From a virus, in IMG/VR virus record IMGVR_UViG_3300022887_000006, positions 1-22,864 of that record: DNA of 22,864 nt. The stretch is one strand, 5' to 3'. The notes under the pieces were generated by a model. The model saw nothing but the letters and a program-made list of their open reading frames with translations, made no database searches and was not told the DNA's origin. Shown here piece by piece: positions 1 through 7,944 of the stretch (within the stretch, counting starts at the first letter, position 1; every line of letters begins with the position of its first letter). The position numbers were made by a program, and so were the translations under genes.

Positions 1-3000
1 TCCCCCAGCTGCAACGTTAAGCTCAAAGAAAGGGTCGCTTATGTAGGAATTTAGCCTTGTGTCTATTGTCATAACAAAGTCAGTAGACAAAGGAGTAACA
101 GCGCAAGGATTAACTAAGCTTCTTACTCCGCTTGAGAATGAATATATGTTTCCATCTTTAAAGTAATACCCTCCACTTACAGGGCTTCCTACTCCAGAGG
201 TCGTAAAGTAATAAAGACCATCATTTGTGCTTATGTAAAGGGCTACGAACAAGGCAGAGTCACACACAGTATTAACGTTATTGCTAAATGTATAGGTTTC
301 TGAAGTGAAGCTATCACAAGTTGCTTCTTGTGTCTTAACACCATTGCTAAATGAGTATATAAAGTTACCGTTAGAATAATAGCTACCAGTAAATAAACTT
401 CCACTACCATCTCCCGCTGTGTAATACAAGCCATCTGTATTATTATAGTACAAAGTGTAGTTTGAGCCAGAACAAGAGTCTTGCATAACAGCTGCGTATT
501 TGAATACTTGAGTACTGTAAGAGAAACAGAAACCTACTTCACTTTTAACGCCAGATATAAACGTGTATACTCTAGTTCCATCAGAATAGAAGGAATTGTT
601 AACTAAGCTACCGCTACCAGAATTAGAGTCATAATAGAGTCCATCTACACTACTAATGTAAAGAGTAGTATCTACGCCTCCACAAGATAATGCTAATGAT
701 GTTCCGTATTTCAATGTCTCTGGAGTGTAGAAGGTAGCCTGTGACAATGTTTTAACTATTACGCTTGACAAAGCGGTATTAGAAGGATCATTCACATCTA
801 TAGTAAACGCCCTATAATAAAAGGTACTATAAGAAGGCATAGTGATCACAGTCTCACCAGAGCAGCCAGCAGAAACAGATGTTCCTCCTCCTGGAAAGTC
901 TGGGTCTGTAGACCATTGTATAGTAGAGCTGTCGCAGCCTCCAGATGTTGTAACAACTATAGGAACGTTTAAGCCTGAAGTGTAAGTCCCAAAAGTAATG
1001 TATATGTTTCTTGGTTGCACAAATGGCTCTACTGCCTCTGTTATTAATTCAAGGTTGCTTCTACCAGTCATAAGGTTAGAAACAACTTTGTTTATAGCAT
1101 ACTTCTTTCCGTTTATAATAAACCTATCATTAAGTTTATATTTCTGCAATACTTTAAGTGGCAATAGTGCTGTTATTTCAATGATTCTACTTTGAATATC
1201 AAATATATTCTTAATGTAGTCCTTATGGAAGATCTCAAACAGAGAGTTATCATTGTAAGAAGGAGTCGCTAACCCAACAGTAAATTCATCATTCTCAGCA
1301 TCAAAGTTTAATGTTTGAGTGCCGTCTAACTTTACATTACTAGGTCTATTATATGTAGCTAGTTGATATGGGGTTATCCCATCATCAGACTTAAACTGAA
1401 GTGGCTTAGCCACATCAACAGTAGTGTTACAGTTATAGAATAATAATGGACTTCCCTTTATTGAGTTGTCGTTCTTGTCCACAAAGTACCCATACTGTAT
1501 GTTAGTATAGACGCTATCATCTTCATCTAATAGCTTTTCATATATAACCTTTTCAAAAGGTAGCTGAACCAAGTAGTCAGTACCGTCTATGTACCTGTTA
1601 TTTATAACAACATTAAACTCTTCATTACCAAAAGGGAAATCAAACAGTTCATCAAACTTAACAGCGAGCCTCGTAGAAGGCTCTTTGAACTCATACCTAA
1701 TGTTAGCATATAAATCTAATCTATTTACAGAAGACGTTTCAACATCAACGTATCTAGTTATATCAAATGGCTCATTAGGAGGAGTAGCGTAGAAGCTGTT
1801 TAAATCATTAACTACAATGATTCCATCTTCAACATAGGCAGTTAGATTAAACATCTTAAACAGACCAATCAAGAAGTCTATTATCTTAATATTAGGCATT
1901 TCTGATGCTACATCAATATAGTCAATGTTGCTTATTACTCCAGAGTTTGCCGTACCTGCCGTGTAAGTTCTTGTTTGCGATAAAGAGCCATAATTAAAAA
2001 GGTTTAATTCTAATGTAGAAGTAAACTCAATAGCAGAAAAAGACCTAACCTCAAATTGTAGAGATTCTGAATTGTAGTTATTTTGTCCAGCAAGTATAGT
2101 CTCTGTCACCGAATTATCGCCATCTAATCCTTTGTATTCATACGCAACAGACCTTGTGGTCTGATTGCTTACTATGTTAGTGACATTATTATATACAATA
2201 ATATCATACTTAGCAGAAGAAGACGTTACTATGTTTAATTGAAAAGATGATGTTTCTGAACTAGAAGAAGTCACTATAGCACCTAGTATTGCCGTGTCTT
2301 TGCCATCTAAGTTCCAATAATCAGTCCCAGTACTTGGGCCACTCCAATTAATTATAACTCCTTTTTCTACTTCATATTCACCTTTAGAGTCTCCAATAGT
2401 TCCTGCTTCTCTATTTAACCAGAGATACAGTTCATTAAACACATCTTGACCAAAGAAGTCTCTTGAGAATTGTATTTCAGGATATTGGTTTTCTATGCCC
2501 TCAATGACGTGTATTGCTCTTATAGCAGGTTTAAGGTCTGACTTAAACAATCCCTCTCCAGAGGAAGCGTTTGCCAGGTTACGATAATTCTCAGGAGTAA
2601 CATAAGTGCCAGAATCATAAATAAACCTATAAGAAGGGCTTATAAGCGGATATATAATAGCTTCATCATCTGAGCCTACCACTAATCCTGTTTCTATTCC
2701 TTGTTTTACATTATCAAATGTCCAATCGTGATTATAAGGAGTTAACGAAGTAAGGCTGTTTAATCTTTTGTCTCCAAGTATTCTTGTTAGCGTAGTTGTA
2801 GCCCCAAGAAATGTTACAGAATAAGCATAAGCTTTATTGCTTTTCATCAATACCTTATTGAGTCTAAGGCTTCCCTTTCTAAATGGCGTATGGTTTAATT
2901 GTATTTCAGCATCGTCTCTAAATCTGGCATCGTACCCACCTACTAACGCATTATCATAATAATGCTTGAATATTTTATTGTTGTTTTTAGATGCAGGAAT

Positions 3001-3135
3001 TGTAAACGACTGAGAGTAGTCTGTAAATATTTTAGAGATATCCTTAACGTCTTGAATAGAAGACGTAAGCTCAACGCTTTCATCTTCAAACATCTCAAGT
3101 CTGCTTGTGCCTAAATATATCTGTATAGTCTGCAT
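1..3135 (-). CDS. Large phage tail/receptor-region structural protein, 3' end off window
   Basis: The minus frame starting at ATG 3135 is open without a stop to base 1, giving at least 1045 residues; the C-terminus lies beyond the left edge. The ATG follows directly after the TAA of the upstream gene (3136-3138), so translation is probably coupled. The first ~700 residues look like a mixed alpha/beta structural protein with many Asn, Thr and aromatic residues; no enzyme motif was seen. From about residue 760 the protein becomes Cys/Gly/Ser/Tyr-rich, with a segment containing paired cysteines and then three tandem 70-aa modules (see repeat entry). Size, position at the end of a tail gene string and the modular C-terminal part suggest a baseplate or tail-tip protein that carries host-contact modules. 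I do not recognise a named family. The structural role is inferred; the open frame is directly seen. Confidence 0.8.
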   Translation of the reverse strand, partial: MQTIQIYLGTSRLEMFEDESVELTSSIQDVKDISKIFTDYSQSFTIPASKNNNKIFKHYYDNALVGGYDARFRDDAEIQLNHTPFRKGSLRLNKVLMKSNKAYAYSVTFLGATTTLTRILGDKRLNSLTSLTPYNHDWTFDNVKQGIETGLVVGSDDEAIIYPLISPSYRFIYDSGTYVTPENYRNLANASSGEGLFKSDLKPAIRAIHVIEGIENQYPEIQFSRDFFGQDVFNELYLWLNREAGTIGDSKGEYEVEKGVIINWSGPSTGTDYWNLDGKDTAILGAIVTSSSSETSSFQLNIVTSSSAKYDIIVYNNVTNIVSNQTTRSVAYEYKGLDGDNSVTETILAGQNNYNSESLQFEVRSFSAIEFTSTLELNLFNYGSLSQTRTYTAGTANSGVISNIDYIDVASEMPNIKIIDFLIGLFKMFNLTAYVEDGIIVVNDLNSFYATPPNEPFDITRYVDVETSSVNRLDLYANIRYEFKEPSTRLAVKFDELFDFPFGNEEFNVVINNRYIDGTDYLVQLPFEKVIYEKLLDEDDSVYTNIQYGYFVDKNDNSIKGSPLLFYNCNTTVDVAKPLQFKSDDGITPYQLATYNRPSNVKLDGTQTLNFDAENDEFTVGLATPSYNDNSLFEIFHKDYIKNIFDIQSRIIEITALLPLKVLQKYKLNDRFIINGKKYAINKVVSNLMTGRSNLELITEAVEPFVQPRNIYITFGTYTSGLNVPIVVTTSGGCDSSTIQWSTDPDFPGGGTSVSAGCSGETVITMPSYSTFYYRAFTIDVNDPSNTALSSVIVKTLSQATFYTPETLKYGTSLALSCGGVDTTLYISSVDGLYYDSNSGSGSLVNNSFYSDGTRVYTFISGVKSEVGFCFSYSTQVFKYAAVMQDSCSGSNYTLYYNNTDGLYYTAGDGSGSLFTGSYYSNGNFIYSFSNGVKTQEATCDSFTSETYTFSNNVNTVCDSALFVALYISTNDGLYYFTTSGVGSPVSGGYYFKDGNIYSFSSGVRSLVNPCAVTPLSTDFVMTIDTRLNSYISDPFFELNVAAGG
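103..684 (-). repeat. Three in-frame 210-bp (70-aa) Cys-bounded modules in tail protein
   Basis: Within the large tail gene, modules begin with Cys at 684, 474 and 264 (residues 818, 888, 958), exactly 210 bp apart. Each is a 53-54-residue block bounded by Cys at both ends (526-684, 316-474, 103-264) with a 17-aa linker between blocks. Shared pattern: Cys, then DGLYY, a GSGSL-like turn, YYSNG-like, IY(S/T)F, S/N-GVK/R, closing Cys. DNA identity is clearly lower than the protein pattern, so the duplication is old and kept by selection on the protein. Confidence 0.85.
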
Positions 3136-4221
3136 TTATCTTATGCTGTTTATAGTGTCAAAAGAATAATCAAAGTCTATAGCGTAATCAATTAACTTAT
3201 CGTTTACGCTCTTCTTCATTTTTAATGATTCGGTCTTTGGGTTTATAGGGTATACCTTTGAATCTTCGTGTATCCAAACATTCTCAGACAATAGAATCTC
3301 TTTTATAACCTCATTAAAGCCTTCGCTTACAAAGCCAGTATTAAGTTTAATTGACTTATTGCCGTTGACATTAAAGTCTTTGTTTTGCGGAATATTAGTA
3401 CCGTAGCTTAATGTAGATGTTCCAAAGTCCAGCGTATTAGCCTTGAACCTATCTTTAGTTATGTTAACAGAGTCATCCCTTCTCTTGAAGAAGTAAATAG
3501 ATTGAACTACCCCAAACTTATTAGTGAAGGAAACCTTGCTTGGATCATACTTACACTCAGTCAAGTAATTTATAGTAACTACATCAGTAGCTCCACTAAC
3601 TCCTGTTACTATAGCAGTATCAGGATTGCCGTATGCTATTGAGTTTGTCACAAGATTACTGTCCTGACTCTTTACGTGAGAGATGTCAGTAGTTATAGTC
3701 CCTAAATTATTGTCAACCGTGTAATCAAGCGTGTCTACAGTTATTGATGTAACACTAACGCCAAAGGTATTAGTGACTAATAATGTTCCTCCTTTGTAAT
3801 AATCTACCTTAAAAGCTCCTTGAGGCCCAGTATAAACAGGTATTCTTGCTAAATCCCCATCTTTAACGTACATAACAGTATTAGTCTGTAATAGACTATA
3901 GCTAAGTCCTGGGTTAATACCCTGCTCAAAGTATCCAAAACCATCAAAAGCAACCCCTTGTCCAGGAACAACATCAGAAGATCCATCATCAAAGACTCTT
4001 GTTACCTCCCATTCTACCCAAACAGTTTGTTTTATAGTATCATAGTCCCCATCAAACCTAACATTAATGTAGTCTCTAATCAGTTCAGCTACCTCAAATA
4101 CTATAATATCGTTAGTTGATGTCCTTTCTTTATATATTGTATATGTAGGGAGTAAGGTTCTTGAACCGAATACTCCTTCATATACCCATAATTTTAAGTT
4201 TGCACTTTGTACTTTTGCCAT
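3136..4221 (-). CDS. Putative minor tail/structural protein (361 aa)
   Basis: ATG at 4221, ten bases after the upstream gene ends; TAA at 3136 abuts the next ATG. The N-terminal ~100 residues (starting MAKVQSANLKLWVYEG) are beta-rich with acidic and aromatic residues; the middle has a VYTGPQGAFKVDYYKGG stretch and Thr/Val/Ile-rich strands, typical of phage beta-sandwich proteins. The C-terminal part (about 240-361) has KFGVVQSIYFFKRRD followed by basic/acidic alternation. No catalytic motif, signal peptide or membrane segment is visible. Its place between the two-domain protein and the huge tail protein supports a minor tail or baseplate component. Family not recognised; function inferred from position only. 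Confidence 0.65.
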   Translation of the reverse strand: MAKVQSANLKLWVYEGVFGSRTLLPTYTIYKERTSTNDIIVFEVAELIRDYINVRFDGDYDTIKQTVWVEWEVTRVFDDGSSDVVPGQGVAFDGFGYFEQGINPGLSYSLLQTNTVMYVKDGDLARIPVYTGPQGAFKVDYYKGGTLLVTNTFGVSVTSITVDTLDYTVDNNLGTITTDISHVKSQDSNLVTNSIAYGNPDTAIVTGVSGATDVVTINYLTECKYDPSKVSFTNKFGVVQSIYFFKRRDDSVNITKDRFKANTLDFGTSTLSYGTNIPQNKDFNVNGNKSIKLNTGFVSEGFNEVIKEILLSENVWIHEDSKVYPINPKTESLKMKKSVNDKLIDYAIDFDYSFDTINSIR

Positions 4222-4231
4222 TTGTTATCTT

Positions 4232-5071
4232 TTATTGAGGACAGCTTAATACGTACTCCCAAGCTGTTCCAGCGTTTGGAGCATACACCTCAACTGTTGC
4301 TGTTGTTGTTGCTGTTGTTTTATAGAATGTCATACTACCTGATCCAACTCCTTGTATTGTTTCTGGTCCTAGCCCTCTTGCCGCTAAAGCGGTGTTAAGA
4401 ACTGTTTGGTTTGATGAAGATCCTCTGTATCCAGTATTTATTACTTCAACACCATCAAATGTAACTATGAATTTATCAGGTAGACCGTAAGCATCGTATG
4501 ATAAAGTAACAACCCCTGTTGCGCTACCAAGTTCAATAGTATCTGTCTGAGGGAATGCTGGCCCTCCAGCATAAGTAGATCCTGCACCACAAGGCACAGT
4601 AATTACCGCAGCAGTAGGACAAGTAAATGTAACCTCGTAATCATCATTAACCAAAGGAGCATAAGCCCTTAAAGTTACCAATGTAGGAGTAGCCGTAGTC
4701 TTGTTTAACGTAATTATAGTATTCTTATTAGATACAGCGGCTGTAGCTATATCTCCTTGAGGTATGTTTGCAAGAAGTAATTGAGGATCATAACTACTAG
4801 CCCCTATGTATTTAGTGTCTACAGTACTTACTCCGTTCCAATCAGCAACAAACCTTATGGGAACCTGGTTACCTGTAATAGTAAGGAAAACAGAACCAAC
4901 CTCAGAGGTATTAATTTCAAACAAATTCTCTCCTACATCAGTTCCTGTACTGTATGTTTCTCCACAGCTAACAGGTATTGTCTGAACAGGGTCAGTAGGA
5001 GGAACTACCACAGGAGGGTTCTCGCTATTGATAGTTATATAATATGGGCTTCTTGTGTTTAACTTATCCAT
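4232..5071 (-). CDS. Phage structural protein with two duplicated beta domains
   Basis: 279 aa; ATG at 5071 overlaps the upstream TAA by one base (TAATG), a coupling arrangement. After a short N-terminal part and a proline-rich hinge (VVVPPTDP, residues 21-28) the protein consists of two homologous domains, residues 36-152 and 161-278. Both begin with CG and a Tyr-rich turn, contain a P-x(2-3)-F-x(5-6)-GV strand pair, a T-x-Y-x-G-x-S-S motif, KTTAT near the end (124-128, 251-255), an AP motif and a terminal CP. Cys at both domain borders could form disulfides or stack strands. The layout fits a virion surface or tail decoration protein; carbohydrate binding is possible but not shown. Exact family not named. 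Confidence 0.65.
   Translation of the reverse strand: MDKLNTRSPYYITINSENPPVVVPPTDPVQTIPVSCGETYSTGTDVGENLFEINTSEVGSVFLTITGNQVPIRFVADWNGVSTVDTKYIGASSYDPQLLLANIPQGDIATAAVSNKNTIITLNKTTATPTLVTLRAYAPLVNDDYEVTFTCPTAAVITVPCGAGSTYAGGPAFPQTDTIELGSATGVVTLSYDAYGLPDKFIVTFDGVEVINTGYRGSSSNQTVLNTALAARGLGPETIQGVGSGSMTFYKTTATTTATVEVYAPNAGTAWEYVLSCPQ
4238..4966 (-). repeat. Internal domain duplication (about 117 aa, two copies)
   Basis: Copy 1 covers 4616-4966 (residues 36-152) and copy 2 covers 4238-4591 (residues 161-278), a 125-residue offset. Shared landmarks are the CG start, TxYxGxSS, KTTAT, AP and CP end. Protein similarity is moderate, so this is an old duplication. Confidence 0.7.
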
Positions 5072-5571
5072 TATTTCCTTTTTACTATATCTTGAATCAC
5101 TTCTTCTATGTCTCTTCCGTATGCTGCAAATATATTATCAAGCATTGCTTCTTTATTGTTCTGATAGACAAAGTCTATAATTCCAGAACCCTTATAACCA
5201 AACCTTTTTATTGTACCCTTTTCACTTATGGATTTAGCTATGTTTTTAGCCATCCAAAACATACTCCTATCATTTACAGCTACAAACTTTCCAGATCCAT
5301 CTTTAGGCTTTATTCCTTTAGCCTTTGCCCAGGCCTCTATAGCAGATAAGGATGGAGCAGCTCCTGCTGGTCTACCCTCATCAACGTATTTTAAAGATAT
5401 ATCAGATAATATTTGTAATTCATCCTTAGTAGATTTGTATCTTATACTGTCTCTTGTTTTATTTGTAGCACTTGTTCCATCAATCTTTAGTTGAGACCTA
5501 TACCTCTCAACAAGCAGCTCACCATACTTAATTAATTCCGCTTGTAGATTGTCAAACCGTGTCGTAGTCAT
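5071..5571 (-). CDS. HK97 gp10-like head-tail/tail completion protein
   Basis: 166 aa. The ATG at 5571 and the TAA of the preceding gene share a base (TAATG), and its own TAA overlaps the next ATG in the same way, so three genes in a row are translationally coupled. The middle has the pattern AIEAWAKAKGIKP (about residues 80-92), followed by a glycine-rich turn, and the C-terminal helix is charged. This pattern (a Trp-containing helix followed by KGI and a Gly-rich stretch) is common in HK97 gp10-like neck or tail completion proteins of siphoviruses. It would act at the head-tail joint during assembly. The assignment rests on motif appearance and location, not on a search. Confidence 0.55.
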   Translation of the reverse strand: MTTTRFDNLQAELIKYGELLVERYRSQLKIDGTSATNKTRDSIRYKSTKDELQILSDISLKYVDEGRPAGAAPSLSAIEAWAKAKGIKPKDGSGKFVAVNDRSMFWMAKNIAKSISEKGTIKRFGYKGSGIIDFVYQNNKEAMLDNIFAAYGRDIEEVIQDIVKRK

Positions 5572-6029
5572 TAGCAGATACTGATTTCATTTGGTATAGC
5601 AACATCTATATTTACTCCCCATCCAGCTAACTCATTCTCAAATCTGTCTTTAAATGGTTGAGCTGAAGGAGCGTCAAGCAACTGAAGCTTATCAGTAAAC
5701 ATATCTCCTCTTCTTAATTGTTGAATAACATCATTAACCACCTGTAATTGACTGTTATAAACGTCTTGCAAGTTGTCATTACCATTAATAACATCCTTAG
5801 CAGGTAAATCTTTATTGTAATCAACCACATCTAAAGCAAGTAATTGTATTGTGAAACGCATTATTGGGCCATCAAATACCACATTAGTAATGTTTAAGTG
5901 GCTTAATGGAAATATAGTAGTCTTATTTAAGTCTACATCAGACAAATCTCCATAGGTAACAGTAAAAACATTAGGGTTAGTCCTTAGTCTGTCCTTTAAT
6001 TTATCTATTATATCGTATATCTGTGTCAT
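5571..6029 (-). CDS. Putative tail completion/terminator-type protein
   Basis: 152 aa, ATG at 6029. The N-terminus (MTQIYDIIDKLKDRLRTNPN) is a helix followed by alternating beta strands, with a QVVNDVIQQLRRGD helix at about 97-110 and a C-terminal strand. Small alpha/beta proteins beginning with such a helix and lying beside a gp10-like gene are often tail terminators or minor tail proteins; here this is position-based inference. The start codon lies inside the last unit of a 31-bp tandem repeat (6008-6100), so the repeat forms both its leader and first codons. Confidence 0.5.
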   Translation of the reverse strand: MTQIYDIIDKLKDRLRTNPNVFTVTYGDLSDVDLNKTTIFPLSHLNITNVVFDGPIMRFTIQLLALDVVDYNKDLPAKDVINGNDNLQDVYNSQLQVVNDVIQQLRRGDMFTDKLQLLDAPSAQPFKDRFENELAGWGVNIDVAIPNEISIC

Positions 6030-6100
6030 TATTGTATATTATATCGTATGGCCGTATCGTTATTATGTATTATATCGTATGGCTGTATCGTTATTTGTTT
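6008..6100. repeat. Three 31-bp tandem repeats across leader and start codon
   Basis: Units begin TTATATCGTAT at 6008, 6039 and 6070 (plus strand), exactly 31 bp apart. Units 2 and 3 share about 24 bases of sequence including GTATCGTTATT. The leftmost unit contains the ATG (6027-6029) of the downstream gene, so the array spans from the end of the frameshifted gene (6091) into the next coding region. Confidence 0.85.
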
Positions 6101-6887
6101 TTATTACTAGCCTGTTTTATCATTTTAGCCTCTATATCGTTCTTTTCCTTCTCAAAGCTTAACCACATTAAGCAGGTATGTAATGAAACTTTGGTAACTT
6201 CATCAAGTTTTCTGACGTCTCCTCCAGCAAGTCCATAAATTGACTGATACCAGCCCCATTTTCTACCAAAGCCTGCCGTGAGGGAGAAGGTTCCTTGTTC
6301 ATCAGAGCCTCCTCCATTAAAGAGTTCATCGTATATTTTGACAATTTCTTCCCTAAACGATAAAAAAAAACAATAGAACCTAATGCTACATTAACAGGAG
6401 CATCTTTCATAACTTCTGCCCACTTCTCAGAGCCTTCATATTCAGCTATAATGTACTTACCTCCCTTACCAGCTATAATAGGTCTATACATAACAGCCAT
6501 AGCTTTATGCATATTATCCCAATCAGAAATATAAGACTCTAAGTCTACATATTCACCCATAGAAATCTTATCTAAGTTAGGTATGAAACCAAACTCAACA
6601 GTAACCCCATCAGAACCAGTCATAGTAAATCTATTAACCAAGTCACTCTTCTGATCAAAGCAAACAGATAGCTGTTTAAGAACAGACTCAAACATTGATA
6701 CAGGTAATCCATAGCTCTCCTTTAAGGTTAAGCCACAGAATATCTCTAATGCTTTTAAGTTCAAGAACTCATTGTTCTTGTTGCCCTCTTCAATATTCTT
6801 AGAGATGCTTAGATACTTCTGATACTGATGCAATTTAATTGCACTTAGGTCTTGAGGTATGCTTACTTCTAATTCTATTACTGCCAT
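6091..6887 (-). CDS. Tail assembly chaperone-like -1 frameshift fusion (265 aa)
   Basis: The zero frame from ATG 6887 reaches a T-TTT-TTT heptamer at 6369-6363. A -1 slip there enters a frame that stays open for 90 more codons (from 6363) to TAA at 6091-6093, giving 175+90=265 residues. The -1 extension contains FGRKWGWYQSIYGLAGGDV and VSLHTCLMWLSFEKEKN, a well-formed protein sequence with Trp/Tyr/Leu spacing that I associate with tail-assembly-chaperone extensions in phages of this kind. That frame has an upstream stop at 6391-6393 and no ATG or GTG before residue 66 of the extension, so it cannot be expressed alone. The extension fills what would otherwise be a gap before the next gene. This mirrors lambda G/GT. 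A homopolymer miscount (10 T instead of 9) would also give this product. Confidence 0.7.
6168..6887 (-). CDS. Tail assembly chaperone-like protein, unshifted product (239 aa)
   Basis: Zero-frame product from the same ATG (6887) ending at TAA 6168. The first 175 residues are shared with the frameshift fusion; the last 64 (RLGKKLSKYT through PKFHYIPA) are unique. The N-terminal half starts MAVIELEVSIPQDLSAIKL and contains a SISKNIEEG helix and an acidic GEYVDLESYISDWDN segment. In siphovirus tail modules the shorter product binds tape-measure protein in excess and the longer one recruits tail-tube subunits; that role here is inferred from the frameshift architecture. It is the first gene of the visible tail string and follows a 465-bp repeat-bearing non-coding region that may hold its promoter. 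Confidence 0.6.
   Translation of the reverse strand: MAVIELEVSIPQDLSAIKLHQYQKYLSISKNIEEGNKNNEFLNLKALEIFCGLTLKESYGLPVSMFESVLKQLSVCFDQKSDLVNRFTMTGSDGVTVEFGFIPNLDKISMGEYVDLESYISDWDNMHKAMAVMYRPIIAGKGGKYIIAEYEGSEKWAEVMKDAPVNVALGSIVFFYRLGKKLSKYTMNSLMEEALMNKEPSPSRQALVENGAGISQFMDLLEETSENLMKLPKFHYIPA
6363..6369 (-). other. Slippery heptamer T TTT TTT for -1 frameshift
   Basis: In minus-strand reading the codons are GTT TTT TTT TAT (6371-6360) inside a run of nine T. The heptamer with the zero-frame boundary T|TTT|TTT matches the X-XXY-YYZ rule for simultaneous slippage. I did not fold the downstream RNA for a stimulatory structure. Confidence 0.65.
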
Positions 6888-7352
6888 AAATTATACTTGT
6901 AGTATGATAACTGATTTACTTCCTTTTTGTTTTACTCTACATATAACTATAGATAAATATTATATATCTCTACATACAACTATAGATAAACCTTATAGTT
7001 GGTAACTACACTATAGATAAATAGTATTAAGATACAGCCTAATATATAAAACAAAAAAGGTACTTTATAGTTATCTTAGTGTAACATTCCTTGATCAGTA
7101 AGAGGCACATAGTTCAAGTTAAAATCAGTATAGCAATCCTCAATTAATTGTTATTTATTTCCTTTAGTTTCCCAACTAGGATAGCTGTTAAAACTCGTTA
7201 AAGAGACGCAAGTGGGTAAGCGTGTAGATTTTGCCAACAATGGATTTGGCTACAGTTTAATGATGGGAGAACTTCTCTACATAGGTGATTATATTTTTTA
7301 TATATTTTCCTTTGATAGGTGAAGTGGGTTTGGTTAATAAGATAAATATATT
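6888..7352. other. Non-coding divergent region between tail module and GIY-YIG gene
   Basis: 465 bases with no convincing gene, lying between the minus-strand tail genes and the plus-strand nuclease gene. The left third carries the ACTATAGATAAA repeats (6946-7021). A small inverted repeat GCCAA/TTGGC lies at 7233-7250. A frame at about 7185-7322 reads protein-like but lacks a normal start. No TAnnTTTG promoter of the consensus form was found on either strand. Confidence 0.6.
6946..7021 (+). repeat. Three copies of ACTATAGATAAA at about 3 helical turns
   Basis: Exact copies at 6946-6957, 6979-6990 and 7010-7021 (spacing 33 and 31 bp). The first two sit in a longer 33-bp unit beginning CTCTACATA. 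The second copy also belongs to a perfect 8-bp inverted repeat, CAACTATA (6977-6984) with TATAGTTG (6994-7001). The site lies 60-135 bp upstream of the tail-module ATG at 6887, consistent with an operator or activator-binding array. Confidence 0.75.
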
Positions 7353-7811
7353 ATGTATTATAAAAAAAGAAACAAAGTAGGCAGAAAGTCGCTTAACAAG
7401 TCAATAGATATAGAGGTCGCAAGGCTGGAGTCTGAACGGAAGCCTAAGACTAAAAGAAACGGAACACTTATACAAGTAGAACAAAAAGATATAGACACTA
7501 ATAAAGAAATATCTGATCTACTTGATATGAAGTCTGCTAAAAGAATTATAAATAAACGTACAGACTCTAATAGATTTTCTATGGAGTATTTTAATTCTCC
7601 CTGCGTATATAGATTATATAAGGAAGGCGTACTTGTATATGTAGGTCAAACTAAATGTCTAGCCTCAAGAATAGGTAAGCACACAGAGGATAAAGACTTC
7701 GACTCATTCGATGTATATTCTCATATAGAGAATGAATCAGTAAGGCTTAACGTGGAACGAAGACTTATTGAATCTTCTAATCCACTCTACAATAAACAGC
7801 ATAATAATTAA
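7353..7811 (+). CDS. GIY-YIG family endonuclease
   Basis: 152 aa on the plus strand, opposite to its neighbours. Residues 1-80 are basic and low-complexity, probably a DNA-binding or linker part. The C-terminal catalytic domain shows CVY (84-86) and YVG (96-98) as the GIY and YIG elements, then GQT, R106, H110, E135 in a helix (NVERRLIE) and P144/N147 in the closing PLYN. These match the fold's catalytic Tyr, Arg, metal-binding Glu and Asn, so it is probably active. Free-standing GIY-YIG enzymes in phages are often homing endonucleases; the isolated position, opposite strand and surrounding repeats fit a mobile gene. No intron core was recognised around it. Confidence 0.85.
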   Translation: MYYKKRNKVGRKSLNKSIDIEVARLESERKPKTKRNGTLIQVEQKDIDTNKEISDLLDMKSAKRIINKRTDSNRFSMEYFNSPCVYRLYKEGVLVYVGQTKCLASRIGKHTEDKDFDSFDVYSHIENESVRLNVERRLIESSNPLYNKQHNN

Positions 7812-7878
7812 TATTTGTAAGGGGGTGTAACTCCTTCTCTTAATAGCCTCAATAAGTATTCTACAACATATATCTTAT

Positions 7879-7901
7879 GGGCTGGCTTACAAGCCAAGCC
7901 C
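7879..7901. other. Strong hairpin, function unknown
   Basis: GGGCT GGCTT AC AAGCC A AGCCC forms a ten-pair stem with one bulged A and a 2-nt turn (7879-7901). It is not followed by a T tract on either strand, so it is not a standard intrinsic terminator. It is GC-rich in a very AT-rich setting. Confidence 0.6.
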
Positions 7902-7944
7902 TACCGAACTACTAGTTCTAATCCATACTACAGTATAACCTAAT

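Noticed and set aside
7185-7322. Short plus-strand frame reading protein-like (includes VGKRVDFANNGFGYS)
   Set aside because: It has no ATG until the last 20 codons and an in-frame stop just upstream. It might be a gene remnant, but evidence is too thin to annotate.
6888-7352. Group I intron around the GIY-YIG gene
   Set aside because: No P/Q/R/S core elements were recognised and the gene is not inside a split coding region.
7879-7935. tRNA gene
   Set aside because: Hairpins and a GTTCTAATCC-like stretch suggest tRNA parts, but no acceptor stem, no proper 7-nt anticodon loop and no matching D and T arms could be fitted on either strand.
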